A DNA stretch of 64,000 bases, taken from the NCBI GenBank assembly GCA_934438085.1, contig CAKSBC010000008.1:17582-81581 (forward strand), read 5' to 3'. Shown piece by piece: positions 51,214 through 60,866 of the stretch. Made by a program: the position numbers and the translations under genes. Under the pieces are notes generated by a model. The model had not been told where the DNA came from and searched no databases. It saw only the letters and a list, made by a program, of their open reading frames with translations. The number at the start of each line of letters is the position of its first letter. Position 1 is the first letter of the stretch. The DNA comes from an uncultured Lachnospiraceae bacterium (GTDB taxonomy: Bacteria; Bacillota; Clostridia; Lachnospirales; Lachnospiraceae).

Positions 51214-52212
51214 ATGATTATAACGAGAACACCATTCCGTATGTCATTCTTTGGCGGCGGAACGGATTTTGAAGAATACTATAAAGTAAACGGCGGCGCA
51301 GTTATCTCCACTACCTTTGACAAATATTGTTATGTGAGTGTCAGACATTTACCGCGCTTTTTTGATTATAGAAACGAAATAATTTATTCAAAGATCGAGA
51401 GGGTAGCGAAAACAGAGGATATAGTTCACCCTGCCGTACGCAATGCCATGCTTATGAAGGATATGCATGAACTGAGACTTACCTATGATGCGGATCTTCC
51501 GGCAAGATCTGGTCTTGGCACATCCTCATCATTTGCTGTAGGAATGCTCAATGCCTTCAGTGCACTTAAAGGTAAAAAGCTTTCCAAAAGAGAGCTTGCC
51601 GATCAGGCAATATATCTTGAAAGAGTGCTCTGTGCAGAAAGCGGAGGTGTGCAGGATCAGATAGCTGCAGCTTTCGGAGGACTCAATCTCATAGAATTCG
51701 GAGCAGACGGATACAGAGTTAAGCCGATAGGCGTAAGTGATGAGAGAAAAGATGAGCTTAATGACAGACTTATGCTCTTCTTTACGGGATATTCAAGATT
51801 TTCATCCGATATACAAAAGGGCACAGCAAAGTCTCTTAAGGATAAAACTGCCGAACTTAAGGAAATGACAAAGCTTGTATACGAGGCCAAGGACATATTG
51901 GAAGATGAAGGCAGAAAGCTTGATGATTTCGGCAGAATGCTGGATCACACCTGGAAGCTGAAAAGAGGTATGGCGAGCGGCATTTCGACGGACAGCATAG
52001 ATGCCATGTATGAAACAGGACTTAAGGCCGGAGCATTGGGCGGCAAGCTGCTCGGAGCAGGCGGCGGCGGATTTATCGTCTTCTATGTAGAACCGGAAAA
52101 AAGAGAAGCTGTTATGAAGGCAATGGAGTCATTATTATATATTCCGTTCAGATTTGAGAATGAAGGCACTGCCATTATTCATGATGAATGGGAAAGCTTT
52201 GAAAAGGAATAA
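51214..52212 (+). CDS. GHMP family sugar kinase
   Basis: 332 residues. The GHMP ATP loop is LPARSGLGTSSSFAVGML, the N-terminus RTPFRMSFFGGGTDFEEYY binds sugar, and the C-terminal motif is GKLLGAGGGGFIVF. The closest known relatives are D-glycero-D-manno-heptose 7-phosphate kinases (HddA) and similar enzymes. An rpiB-like isomerase follows 17 bases later. Substrate uncertain: no other heptose gene (gmhA, hddC) is here. Confidence 0.82.
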   Translation: MIITRTPFRMSFFGGGTDFEEYYKVNGGAVISTTFDKYCYVSVRHLPRFFDYRNEIIYSKIERVAKTEDIVHPAVRNAMLMKDMHELRLTYDADLPARSGLGTSSSFAVGMLNAFSALKGKKLSKRELADQAIYLERVLCAESGGVQDQIAAAFGGLNLIEFGADGYRVKPIGVSDERKDELNDRLMLFFTGYSRFSSDIQKGTAKSLKDKTAELKEMTKLVYEAKDILEDEGRKLDDFGRMLDHTWKLKRGMASGISTDSIDAMYETGLKAGALGGKLLGAGGGGFIVFYVEPEKREAVMKAMESLLYIPFRFENEGTAIIHDEWESFEKE

Positions 52213-52229
52213 AGGAAAGGGCAAAAGAA

Positions 52230-52673
52230 ATGAAAATAGCAATTGGAAACGACCATGCAGCAGTTGAAATGAAGAACATCATAAAGGAGTATCTTGAGGA
52301 AAAGGGCTATGAGGTCATCAATTTCGGTACAGATACTTTAGACAGCGTAGATTATCCGCTGTACGGAGAGAAGGTTGGAAATGCAGTCGTATCTGGGGAG
52401 GCTGATCTTGGTATAGCTATATGCGGAACAGGTGTAGGCATTAGCATTGCCTGCAATAAGGTAAACGGAGTACGTGCTGTATGTTGTTCGGAGCCTTACA
52501 GTGCAAAGCTTTCAAGAATACATAATAATTCCAATGTACTTTGCTTCGGTGCAAGAGTGATCGGACCTGAGCTTGCAAAGATGATCGTTGATGAATGGCT
52601 CGGAGCTGAATTCTTGGGTGGAAGACATCAGAGAAGAGTAGACATTATTGCAGAGATCGAAAAGAGAAACTAA
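52230..52673 (+). CDS. rpiB: Ribose 5-phosphate isomerase B (RpiB/LacAB family)
   Basis: 147 residues of the RpiB fold. N-terminal IAIGNDHAAVEMKNI, the CGTGVGISIACNKVNGVRA loop containing the catalytic Cys, and the SRIHNNSNVLCFGARV motif are intact. It interconverts ribose and ribulose 5-phosphates; some relatives act on allose or other sugars. The pairing with a GHMP kinase leaves open a more specialised sugar phosphate. Confidence 0.9.
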   Translation: MKIAIGNDHAAVEMKNIIKEYLEEKGYEVINFGTDTLDSVDYPLYGEKVGNAVVSGEADLGIAICGTGVGISIACNKVNGVRAVCCSEPYSAKLSRIHNNSNVLCFGARVIGPELAKMIVDEWLGAEFLGGRHQRRVDIIAEIEKRN

Positions 52674-52697
52674 AAAAGGCTTACATTCAATAAAAAA

Positions 52698-52742
52698 CTG
52701 TCCTTAAGCATTGATAGAATGCGTAAGGACAGTATGTTTTCA
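52698..52742. terminator. Terminator after rpiB
   Basis: CTGTCCTTA...GCATT pairs with AATGC...TAAGGACAG, followed by TATGTTTTC. Confidence 0.7.
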
Positions 52743-52844
52743 GAAAATTCCGGAGATATAATTTTATATTTTTAAGCTTGTTCTGATCTGTCATGGACAG
52801 ATCGTGATGGGATGCCAAATGCATCTTAATATTATATGAAAATA

Positions 52845-53384
52845 TCAGGCTCTGCAGTCTGAATACTTCATTAACTGTGAAAGTATGTTCTGGTGGCTTA
52901 ATACTGTTATAAGTATATTTCCTATGACGCCGATTCCGATTATTTCACCGAGACATACTGTAAATGCCATAAAGTAAAGTGCATCGTCGTACATGTATGC
53001 GAATTTAAGCACTAACGGAACGATTATAGTATTGCTGATGATTGGTGGAAGAACTGCCGCAAGTCTGAAACGAAGACTTGCACCTGACTGCGAATTATTT
53101 AAAAGTCCGCGTGTAAGTAAGCGTGTCAGGACAGCGCCTATAAGAGTAGCCAGTGTTCCGAATATGATATCCGGGAGAATGGCTCCTCCCAATATGTTGG
53201 TGATGAGACAGCCTATTGCGACACCGGGTATAGCTGCCGGAAGGAATGCAGGAAGCACGGTCAGCATTTCACTGATCCTGCACTGCACAGGTCCGAAGCT
53301 TATAGGTAAGAACGCAAGGCTCAGTACTGTGTAGACGGCCGCAATAAGTGCAGCCTGACAGATAGTTGCAGTTGAAATTTTCAT
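52845..53384 (-). CDS. queT: QueT family ECF S-component (queuosine precursor uptake)
   Basis: 179 residues with about five to six hydrophobic segments. The N-terminal QAALIAAVYTVLSLAFLPIS and GPVQCRISEMLTVLPAFLP are typical of QueT. It takes up preQ0/preQ1 or related deazapurines with a shared ECF module. The preQ1-I riboswitch overlapping its ribosome site supports the substrate directly. Starts at 53384 on the minus strand. Confidence 0.92.
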   Translation of the reverse strand: MKISTATICQAALIAAVYTVLSLAFLPISFGPVQCRISEMLTVLPAFLPAAIPGVAIGCLITNILGGAILPDIIFGTLATLIGAVLTRLLTRGLLNNSQSGASLRFRLAAVLPPIISNTIIVPLVLKFAYMYDDALYFMAFTVCLGEIIGIGVIGNILITVLSHQNILSQLMKYSDCRA

Positions 53385-53392
53385 TGTATTAT

Positions 53393-53437
53393 CTCCGTAG
53401 TTTTTTTCTTAGGTGAGGATGGTCACGAACTCACCGT
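53393..53437 (-). ncRNA. preQ1-I riboswitch
   Basis: Minus strand CGGTGAGTTCGTGACCATCC then TCACCTAAGAAAAAAACTACGGAG. GGTGAG/CTCACC is P1, the loop TTCGTGACCATC carries the ligand-contacting C, and the A-rich tail with ACTA docks as an H-type pseudoknot. The final GGAG is the queT ribosome site, 8 bases before the ATG, so ligand binding should repress translation. Confidence 0.88.
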
Positions 53438-53462
53438 TCCGGAATATCCTGAAACGAGCATT

Positions 53463-53491
53463 AGTTTACACGTTTAATGCCGTAAGGTCAA
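53463..53491 (-). promoter_or_regulatory. Promoter of queT
   Basis: Minus strand TTGACC (53491-53486), 17 bases, TAAACT (53468-53463), starting about 25 bases before the aptamer. Confidence 0.6.
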
Positions 53492-53523
53492 GCGGAAAGA
53501 CCGTGCAGAAAGGAATATAAGTT

Positions 53524-54306
53524 ATGAAACTTGCATATAAATCAGAACAGGGCGAATATCATATTCATCTTAATAAGGGTGATGTCGGAAGATATGTTAT
53601 TCTTCCGGGAGATCCGGGACGCTGCGAGAAGATCGCAAAGTATTTTGATGATGCAAAGTTTATCGCACAGAACAGAGAATATGTTACATATACAGGAACA
53701 CTTGACGGAGTACCGGTAAGTGTAATGTCTACAGGTATAGGCGGAGCATCAGCTTCTATAGGTATGGAAGAGCTTATACATATTGGTGCTGATACATTTA
53801 TCAGAGTGGGTACATCAGGCGGCATTAAAAAGGAAGTTATGGGAGGCGACATCTGCATAGCTACCGGTGCTATAAGATTTGAAGGAACATCTAAGGAGTA
53901 TGCTCCGGAGGAATGGCCGGCAGTTCCTGATTTTGATGTTACTCTTGCGCTTAAGCAGGCTTCAGAGAAGCTTGGCTTCAGACATCATATGGGAGTTGTT
54001 CAGTGCAAGGACAGCTTTTACGGTCAGCACAGCCCGGATACCATGCCGACAGAGCCGATGCTCAAATATAAGTGGGAGGCATGGAAAAGACTCGGAGCGA
54101 CCTGTTCAGAAATGGAATCAGCGGCATTATTTACTGTAGCAGCTGCAAGAGGCGTTCGCTGCGGTTCGGTAATGATGGTAGTAGCTAACCAGACGAGAAG
54201 AGAATTAGGCTTAGAGGATCCTCAGGTTTATGATACAGATAAGGCTATAAAGGCAGCTATAGAGGCTATTCGCATTCTCATAAAGAATGACTCGGTACTT
54301 GTCTGA
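53524..54306 (+). CDS. udp: Uridine phosphorylase-like nucleoside phosphorylase
   Basis: 260 residues. Phosphate-binding LPGDPGRCEKIAKYF, the GTSGGIKKEVMGGD strand-loop and the purine/pyrimidine-binding CSEMESAALFTVAA are diagnostic of NP-I family uridine phosphorylases. It cleaves uridine or deoxyuridine to base and (deoxy)ribose 1-phosphate. deoB follows, supplying the mutase for the sugar phosphate. AGAAAGGAATATAAGTT precedes the ATG. Confidence 0.9.
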   Translation: MKLAYKSEQGEYHIHLNKGDVGRYVILPGDPGRCEKIAKYFDDAKFIAQNREYVTYTGTLDGVPVSVMSTGIGGASASIGMEELIHIGADTFIRVGTSGGIKKEVMGGDICIATGAIRFEGTSKEYAPEEWPAVPDFDVTLALKQASEKLGFRHHMGVVQCKDSFYGQHSPDTMPTEPMLKYKWEAWKRLGATCSEMESAALFTVAAARGVRCGSVMMVVANQTRRELGLEDPQVYDTDKAIKAAIEAIRILIKNDSVLV

Positions 54307-54396
54307 TAAGTGACATTCATTCTTATTGCTTCCAATATTCGGTTTGGAAAAGCTGTTAAGATCAGCTGACAGCTTTAGGAAGACGGAGGGTACATT

Positions 54397-55650
54397 ATGA
54401 ATACGATAAACAGAGTATTTCTTATAGTTGTTGACAGCATGGGCTGCGGACAGGCTCCGGATGCGGATCGTTTCGGAGATGAGGGCGCCTGCACGCTTGC
54501 GACTATCAGAAAATCAGAAAAATGGAATTGCCCTAATCTTGAAAAGTTGGGTATTTTTGATATTACAGGCTTTAAGAGGGGGCAGAAATATTATTATGAG
54601 CCGGGCGGCTGCGACTGCGGTGAATTGGATGACATGTCTGATGGCAGCGAGCATGAGCCGGAGGGCATTTTCGGAAGATTAAAGGAGCGTTCGCTCGGAA
54701 AGGATACGACAGCAGGACACTGGGAGATCGCAGGGCTTGTCACTGCTCACAGCTTCCCGACATTTCCGGACGGATTTCCTGAGGAAATAATTGCGGAGTT
54801 TGAAGAAAAAACCGGCAGAAAGGTGCTCTGCAATAAGCCATATTCAGGAACAGAGGTCATCAAGGAATACGGTGAAGAGCATCTTAAGACAGGTGCTTTG
54901 ATCGTATATACATCTGCGGATTCGGTTTTCCAGATAGCTGCAAATGAAGAAATAATTCCGCCGGAGGAGCTTTACAGATACTGTCGTATTGCAAGGAGCA
55001 TCCTTACAGGGCCAAAGTTTGGCGTCGGAAGAGTTATTGCAAGGCCGTTTGTCGGTACTTCGGCAGATAATTTCGAAAGAGTCAATGCTCACAGACATGA
55101 TTTTTCAATAGAGCCGCCGAAGGATACTGCACTGGATATTCTTCAGAAATCCGGACTCAACAGCATTGGAATAGGAAAAATCAGAGATATATTTGCGGGA
55201 AAAGGAATTGATGATAAATTCACATCAGCGTCTGTTTCCAATATCGACGGAATGGATAAAACCATTGCACTTTTGAAGGAGGACTTTAGGGGACTTTGCT
55301 TTGTCAATCTTGTTGAGACCGACAGCGTTTACGGTCACAGAAGAGATATAGACGGCTATGCAGAGGCTGTAAGCACCTTTGACAGACAGTTAGGCGAGCT
55401 TATTTCCGGCATGAGAGATGACGATATTGTTATGGTGACCGCTGATCATGGCTGTGATCCGGGCTTTAAGGGAACGGATCATACCAGAGAATTTATACCG
55501 TTTGTTGCATACGGAAAGGCTCTCAAAGCAGGAGTTGATATAGGTACGAGAGAATGCTTCGGAGATATCGCTGCAACAATACTTGACATTTTCGGCATTT
55601 CAAAGCAAAATATCGACGGTGAAAGCTTCGCAAAGCTTATACTGAAATGA
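54397..55650 (+). CDS. deoB: Phosphopentomutase
   Basis: 417 residues of the alkaline-phosphatase-like superfamily. N-terminal metal site IVVDSMGCGQAPDA, phosphorylated Thr in LGKDTTAGHWEIAG, and C-terminal VTADHGCDPGFKGTDHTRE. Converts (deoxy)ribose 1-phosphate to 5-phosphate, linking the upstream phosphorylase to central metabolism. GACGGAGGGTACATT precedes the ATG. Confidence 0.95.
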   Translation: MNTINRVFLIVVDSMGCGQAPDADRFGDEGACTLATIRKSEKWNCPNLEKLGIFDITGFKRGQKYYYEPGGCDCGELDDMSDGSEHEPEGIFGRLKERSLGKDTTAGHWEIAGLVTAHSFPTFPDGFPEEIIAEFEEKTGRKVLCNKPYSGTEVIKEYGEEHLKTGALIVYTSADSVFQIAANEEIIPPEELYRYCRIARSILTGPKFGVGRVIARPFVGTSADNFERVNAHRHDFSIEPPKDTALDILQKSGLNSIGIGKIRDIFAGKGIDDKFTSASVSNIDGMDKTIALLKEDFRGLCFVNLVETDSVYGHRRDIDGYAEAVSTFDRQLGELISGMRDDDIVMVTADHGCDPGFKGTDHTREFIPFVAYGKALKAGVDIGTRECFGDIAATILDIFGISKQNIDGESFAKLILK

Positions 55651-55708
55651 TGATTGCGGCAGTCTGAGGTTGATTTTCCTTTATAATAAAGCTGCCGGGA
55701 GAAATAAA

Positions 55709-56782
55709 TTGGGTCAGAACGATAGGACTGATATAAAAACAACTGTAATAATACCGAATTATAACGGGCTTAGGTTTATGGATAAGTGTATGTCTGCGCT
55801 TGAAAAACAGACATACACTTCTTTTCGTGTATTGATCGTTGATAACGGATCGACAGATGGCTCTGCTGAGTACATTAATGAAATTGTTGCAGGGGAAAGG
55901 CTTTTGTTTCCGGTCGAAGCTGTAATGCTTCCGGAAAACACCGGTTTTTCAGGAGCTGTAAATGTCGGTATCAAAGAGGCTCAGACGGAGTATGTCGTAC
56001 TTTTAAATAATGATACAGAAGCTGAGCCTGATTATCTTAAGGAGCTTATCGCTCCCCTTGAGAGTGACTCGGCAAAAAAAATAGGTGCAGTATCTCCTAT
56101 GATGATACAGCTTTATAATAAGGAGCTTCTTGATGATGCCGGGGACGGCTATTCACTGCTTGGCTGGGGCTTTCAGAGAGGCGTAGGTCAAAGCGTGGAC
56201 ATACCTCGATTTAATGAGGAGAAAAAGATATTTTCGGCATGTGCGGGTGCCTGCGCTTACAGAAAAAGCGCCCTTGAAAAGATAAAACTTCCTGGAGATG
56301 CTGCTTATTTCGATCCTATGCATTTTGCCTATCTTGAGGATATAGATGTTTCCTTCAGATTAAGGATACACGGCTATGATGTGATATATGAACCGAAATC
56401 CAAAATATATCATGTCGGCAGCGGAACCTCCGGTTCAAAGTACAATGCCTTTAAGGTGAGGCTTGCGGCAAGAAATAACGTTTATCTCAATTATAAAAAT
56501 ATGCCGCTTATAATGCTTATTCTTAATCTGCCGGGCATAGCGGTAGGAGTATTTATAAAGCAGCTGTTCTTTATAAAAATAGGCTTTGGAAAAGATTATT
56601 TTAAGGGCTTTTTGGAAGGAATCGGTAATATTAAAGAATGCAGAAGGCATAAGACATTTTTTAAAGTCGAAAGATTTTTTACATATATAGGCATTGAGCT
56701 TATGCTTCTTATGAATACATTTTCATATATAAGAGATTTTACTGTACGACAGGCGGCAAAGCTTATAAAAACAAAAAGATAA
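55709..56782 (+). CDS. Family 2 glycosyltransferase
   Basis: 357 residues. GT-A fold: TTVIIPNYNGLRFMDKC, VDNGSTDGSAEYI, and the DxD-type LLNNDTEAEPDYL; the LEDIDVSFRLRIHGYDVIYEP segment is typical of rhamnosyl- or related polysaccharide transferases. C-terminal hydrophobic helices (about 255-285) suggest membrane association. The start is assigned to TTG 55709 (GGGAG 7 bases upstream). Part of a polysaccharide cluster. Confidence 0.87.
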   Translation: MGQNDRTDIKTTVIIPNYNGLRFMDKCMSALEKQTYTSFRVLIVDNGSTDGSAEYINEIVAGERLLFPVEAVMLPENTGFSGAVNVGIKEAQTEYVVLLNNDTEAEPDYLKELIAPLESDSAKKIGAVSPMMIQLYNKELLDDAGDGYSLLGWGFQRGVGQSVDIPRFNEEKKIFSACAGACAYRKSALEKIKLPGDAAYFDPMHFAYLEDIDVSFRLRIHGYDVIYEPKSKIYHVGSGTSGSKYNAFKVRLAARNNVYLNYKNMPLIMLILNLPGIAVGVFIKQLFFIKIGFGKDYFKGFLEGIGNIKECRRHKTFFKVERFFTYIGIELMLLMNTFSYIRDFTVRQAAKLIKTKR

Positions 56783-56794
56783 CAGGATGAAAAG

Positions 56795-59278
56795 ATGAGA
56801 TACAGAGTTGACTCAATGAGCCTGAGAGACGGCGTTCTTATGCTTGAGGGCTGGTGCATTCCGCACAAAACCAAAAAAATAGAATATTCGGTCGTTGATA
56901 CCAAGGGAAGACCGATGAAATGTACGGCTGTCGCAAGGGACCGCGCGGATGTTGCGCAGCAGTTCGGAGCTGACCGCATGTGCGGATTTACGGTGGCCGT
57001 GCCTTTCGAAAGAGATCAGGATGCATATCTTGTTATGAATGACGGCGGGGAGAAAAGGCGCGTGCGCATCAATAACCGCATTGTGGAAAAAAGAAATTCC
57101 ATAAAGGCTAAGCGTGCAGAAAAGCTTATTGCACTTGTACATTTTGAAACTCTTGTGGTTTCCTTTGATTTTATAAAGGAAAACGGCATGAAGGCCTTCG
57201 TTAAAAAGGCAGTGCATAAGCTTCAAAAGATAGATGAGGACTATGATTATCCGGAGTGGCAGCTTAAGACTGCCATGAGCGAGGCTGATATAGAAGCACA
57301 GAAGGAGACATGGAAGACATTTAAATTTGCAGACGGAAAAGCTCCGCTTATAAGTATTGTTATTCCGGCATATAATACACCGGAAAAATATCTTTCAATG
57401 CTGTTCGACTCACTTAAGGCTCAGACCTATCCGGTTTTTGAGGTTATTGCCGCAGACGGATCTGAAGCCGGCAATACTTCTGTAAAAGAGGTTACTGAGC
57501 GCTATGCAGCTACAGATGACAGATTTAAATATCTTCCGCTTCACGGAAACCTGGGAATATCCGGAAATACCAATGCAGGACTTGAGGCAGCAACAGGAGA
57601 TTTTATCGCCCTTTGCGATCATGATGACGAGCTTCCTCAGTGGGCGCTTTATAAGGTTGCAGAGGCTATAGCTGATAATCCAAAGGCTCAGTTTATTTAT
57701 ACCGACGAGGATAAGATAGACTTTGACGGCAAGGCGCTTTTTGAGCCGCATTTTAAGTCCGATATGAACATGGAGCTTTTATGCTCTGTAAATTACATCT
57801 GCCATTTAAGCGTCATAAGGAAGGATCTGCTTGAAAAGGTCGGCGGCTTCAGAGAGGAATTTGACGGAGCACAGGATCATGACTTCTTCTTCAGGTGTCT
57901 TGAAGAAGCAACATTAAATGAGAGAAAGCTTCTTGATGAGGCAGCCGCAGGTGAAGATGCGGAAGCTATACTTAAGAGCGGACTTAGCGAAAGAGCTATT
58001 GAACAGCTTAAGGAAGGAAGATTTGTATCAGAGACAGTGGTTCATGTTCCGGAGATATGCTATCACTGGCGTTATCATAAAGGTTCTACAGCTTCTGATC
58101 CTAAGGCAAAGCTCTATGCCTTTGAAGCGGGAAGCCGTGCGGTAGGCGCTCACTATGAGCGCATGGGCATTCCTTATGAAAAGGTTGAAAAGGGTGTGAC
58201 CTACGGATATTATCACACGATCTATAAAAAGCCTGAAGCATCTGATAATGACCCATTGGTATCGGTAATTATACCTAATAAGGATCATATCGAGGATCTT
58301 GATAAATGTATCAGATCTGTAATAGACGGCTCTGAGTATAGAAACTTAGAATTCATCATTGTCGAGAATAATTCAGATAAGCCGGAAACCTTTGCATATT
58401 ATAAGCTTATGGATAATTACAAGGGTGAGGACGGTATTTCAGCTGATAAAAAGGCTATAGAAAAGGGCATAGACATAGCTTCCTGCGGAGATATTTCCGC
58501 AAAATATCAGGCTCTTTGCAGGGATATTCCTGTAAGAGTTGTTTATTGGGACGGAATATTTAACTATTCAGCTATTAATAATTACGGAGTAGGCTTTGCA
58601 AACGGCTCTGTACTTTTATTCCTTAATAATGATGTAGAGCTCATATCGGGTGCATCTATTACTGAAATGGTAAATCTCACAAATCGAGAAAGCACCGGAA
58701 TCGTCGGAGCAAGACTTATGTACGGCGATGATACGATACAGCATGCCGGAGTTATCGTCGGACTCGGCGGTATAGCCGGTGCAGCCTTTGTCGGTCTTCA
58801 CGAAAAGGAAAATTCCTATATGCATCGTATGATGTGCATGCAGGATCTCAGTGCTGTTACGGCAGCCTGTCTCATGATGAGAAAGAATGTTTTCGAAAGA
58901 GTGGGCGGCTTCAGAGAAGAGCTTGCAGTAGCATTTAACGATATTGATCTATGCATGAAGGTAAGAGCATTGGGTAAATTAGTTATATACGACCCTTACT
59001 CAAGCTTCCATCATTATGAGTCGAAGTCAAGAGGACTTGAGGATACACCTGAGAAGGTTATGCGCTTTAATAATGAGATAGCTGTTTTTGCTCATTACTG
59101 GAAGGGCATACTTGATAACGGAGATCCGTATTACAATACTAATCTGACTTTGAGAAAGGCAAACTTTGCTTTAAGAGATCTGACAAAGGAAAAGCCGGGA
59201 GAGCCTTATAAGCTTGAACTGGATGTTGAAAAACAGCTCAAAACGGTTTTAAAGGAAAAAGAAAGAAGAGGTCTTTAA
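56795..59278 (+). CDS. Large glycosyltransferase with two GT2 domains
   Basis: 827 residues: a roughly 180-residue N-terminal domain of unknown fold, a first GT2 domain (PLISIVIPAYNTPEKYL, with CDHDDELPQWAL as the DxD region) and a second GT2 domain (PLVSVIIPNKDHIEDLDKC, with LFLNNDVELISGASI and FNDIDLCMKVRALGK). Two active sites suggest two successive sugar additions or a polymerase. It starts 12 bases after the preceding stop. Confidence 0.9.
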   Translation: MRYRVDSMSLRDGVLMLEGWCIPHKTKKIEYSVVDTKGRPMKCTAVARDRADVAQQFGADRMCGFTVAVPFERDQDAYLVMNDGGEKRRVRINNRIVEKRNSIKAKRAEKLIALVHFETLVVSFDFIKENGMKAFVKKAVHKLQKIDEDYDYPEWQLKTAMSEADIEAQKETWKTFKFADGKAPLISIVIPAYNTPEKYLSMLFDSLKAQTYPVFEVIAADGSEAGNTSVKEVTERYAATDDRFKYLPLHGNLGISGNTNAGLEAATGDFIALCDHDDELPQWALYKVAEAIADNPKAQFIYTDEDKIDFDGKALFEPHFKSDMNMELLCSVNYICHLSVIRKDLLEKVGGFREEFDGAQDHDFFFRCLEEATLNERKLLDEAAAGEDAEAILKSGLSERAIEQLKEGRFVSETVVHVPEICYHWRYHKGSTASDPKAKLYAFEAGSRAVGAHYERMGIPYEKVEKGVTYGYYHTIYKKPEASDNDPLVSVIIPNKDHIEDLDKCIRSVIDGSEYRNLEFIIVENNSDKPETFAYYKLMDNYKGEDGISADKKAIEKGIDIASCGDISAKYQALCRDIPVRVVYWDGIFNYSAINNYGVGFANGSVLLFLNNDVELISGASITEMVNLTNRESTGIVGARLMYGDDTIQHAGVIVGLGGIAGAAFVGLHEKENSYMHRMMCMQDLSAVTAACLMMRKNVFERVGGFREELAVAFNDIDLCMKVRALGKLVIYDPYSSFHHYESKSRGLEDTPEKVMRFNNEIAVFAHYWKGILDNGDPYYNTNLTLRKANFALRDLTKEKPGEPYKLELDVEKQLKTVLKEKERRGL

Positions 59279-59441
59279 GAGCTTTATGGAAAACGCAGTC
59301 TAAAATTATAGCAAATTTAAGAAAAAAAACCGAATTTAAACACAGACGTAATGTATAATATATAAATTAGCGTACTGAGTTTAAACTCGGCAGCTGTTTT
59401 AGACAATACGCAGAGCGGCATTTTCCTATGGTCATATATAG

Positions 59442-60866
59442 ATGATAAAGAACAATCAGTCAAAATTTAATTTTTCGCATGTTGTGCTTGATGCCGCAGT
59501 AATTGCCGTATCCTATATTATAGCCTTTTTTGCTGTAATAGGCTCACATCTGGGGATAGACGGCGTTCAGGTTGCACTGCCTGCAAGCGTTTATTTCAGG
59601 GCTCTGATAATTATAATTCCTGTTTATATAATCATTTACGGGATATTCGATCTGTATATGCCAAAGCGCATACAGTCGAGGCGAAAAGAGCTTGCCAATA
59701 TATGCAAAGCCAATATCACAGGGCTCATGCTTATTACGTTCTGTCTCTTTGCAGGACGAAACATGGCCACTATCGGACCTTATCTGAGAAACTTCTCTAC
59801 AAGGATGATAGTAGCGTTCTTCGGCGTTAATATCGTTCTTGAGACCTTGTTCAGGAACATTCTCCGCATTGCACTGAGGAATATAAGGTCACATGGCTTT
59901 AATCAAAAGCATGTTCTGCTTGTAGGATATTCGGGAGCGGCTACGGGATTTATCGAAAGAAATAAGGATAACCCGGAATGGGGCTATCAGATACTCGGGC
60001 TTATAGATGATGAGCTTGAAAAGGGCACAGATAAGGACGGTATAAAGGTTCTGGGGGATCTCTCAGATCTGAGGAACATCCTTTCGGGCAATGATATCGA
60101 TGAGATCATGGTCACATTGCCGCTCGACAAGTACGAATATCTTAAGCCTGTGGTAAATATATGCGAAAAATCCGGAGTTCATACCATGTTCGTTCCGGAT
60201 TATCAGAATATAATACCTACAACTCCGTACACTGAGGATCTTGAAGGCCTTCCTGTAATTCATATCAGACATGTGCCGCTTGCAAGTCCTTTTAATGCAG
60301 TGGTAAAGAGAAGCATTGATATAATCGGTGCTGTCGTGGCATTGATATTGTTCAGCCTGCTGATGCTTATTACAGCATTGATCATTAAGCTTACGAGCAA
60401 GGGACCTGTTATATATGCACAGGAGAGAGTCGGACTTCACAACAGACCGTTTAAGATGTTTAAATTCAGGTCGATGTATGTTCAGAGACCTGAAGAGGAG
60501 CTCTCGCGCTGGACTACAAAGGGAGATCCGAGAGTTACGCCTATAGGACGTATTATCAGACGTCTCAATATTGATGAGATGCCGCAGTTTATAAATGTTC
60601 TTAAGGGCGATATGAGTCTCATCGGTCCAAGACCGGAGAGACCGCAGTTTGTAGAGAAATTTAAGGAAGAGATTCCGAGATACATGATAAAGCACCAGGT
60701 CAGGCCGGGACTTACAGGTTGGGCACAGGTGAACGGTTACAGGGGAGATACCTCCATTCAGAAGCGTATTGAATACGATCTTTATTATATTGAGAACTGG
60801 ACACTCGGTCTGGATGTAAAGATACTGTTCATGACTGTTTTTAAGGGATTTAAGAATGCATACTGA
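59442..60866 (+). CDS. Polyprenyl-phosphate sugar-1-phosphate transferase
   Basis: 474 residues. The N-terminus has about four membrane helices, followed by a Rossmann-like CoA-binding domain (VLLVGYSGAATGFIE), a re-entrant/membrane helix (about 290-315) and the catalytic domain with FKFRSMYVQRPEEE, RLNIDEMPQFINVLKGDMSLIGPRPE and RPGLTGWAQVNGYRGD. It loads the first sugar phosphate on undecaprenyl phosphate, initiating polysaccharide repeat synthesis. No strong ribosome site precedes the ATG. Confidence 0.93.
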   Translation: MIKNNQSKFNFSHVVLDAAVIAVSYIIAFFAVIGSHLGIDGVQVALPASVYFRALIIIIPVYIIIYGIFDLYMPKRIQSRRKELANICKANITGLMLITFCLFAGRNMATIGPYLRNFSTRMIVAFFGVNIVLETLFRNILRIALRNIRSHGFNQKHVLLVGYSGAATGFIERNKDNPEWGYQILGLIDDELEKGTDKDGIKVLGDLSDLRNILSGNDIDEIMVTLPLDKYEYLKPVVNICEKSGVHTMFVPDYQNIIPTTPYTEDLEGLPVIHIRHVPLASPFNAVVKRSIDIIGAVVALILFSLLMLITALIIKLTSKGPVIYAQERVGLHNRPFKMFKFRSMYVQRPEEELSRWTTKGDPRVTPIGRIIRRLNIDEMPQFINVLKGDMSLIGPRPERPQFVEKFKEEIPRYMIKHQVRPGLTGWAQVNGYRGDTSIQKRIEYDLYYIENWTLGLDVKILFMTVFKGFKNAY

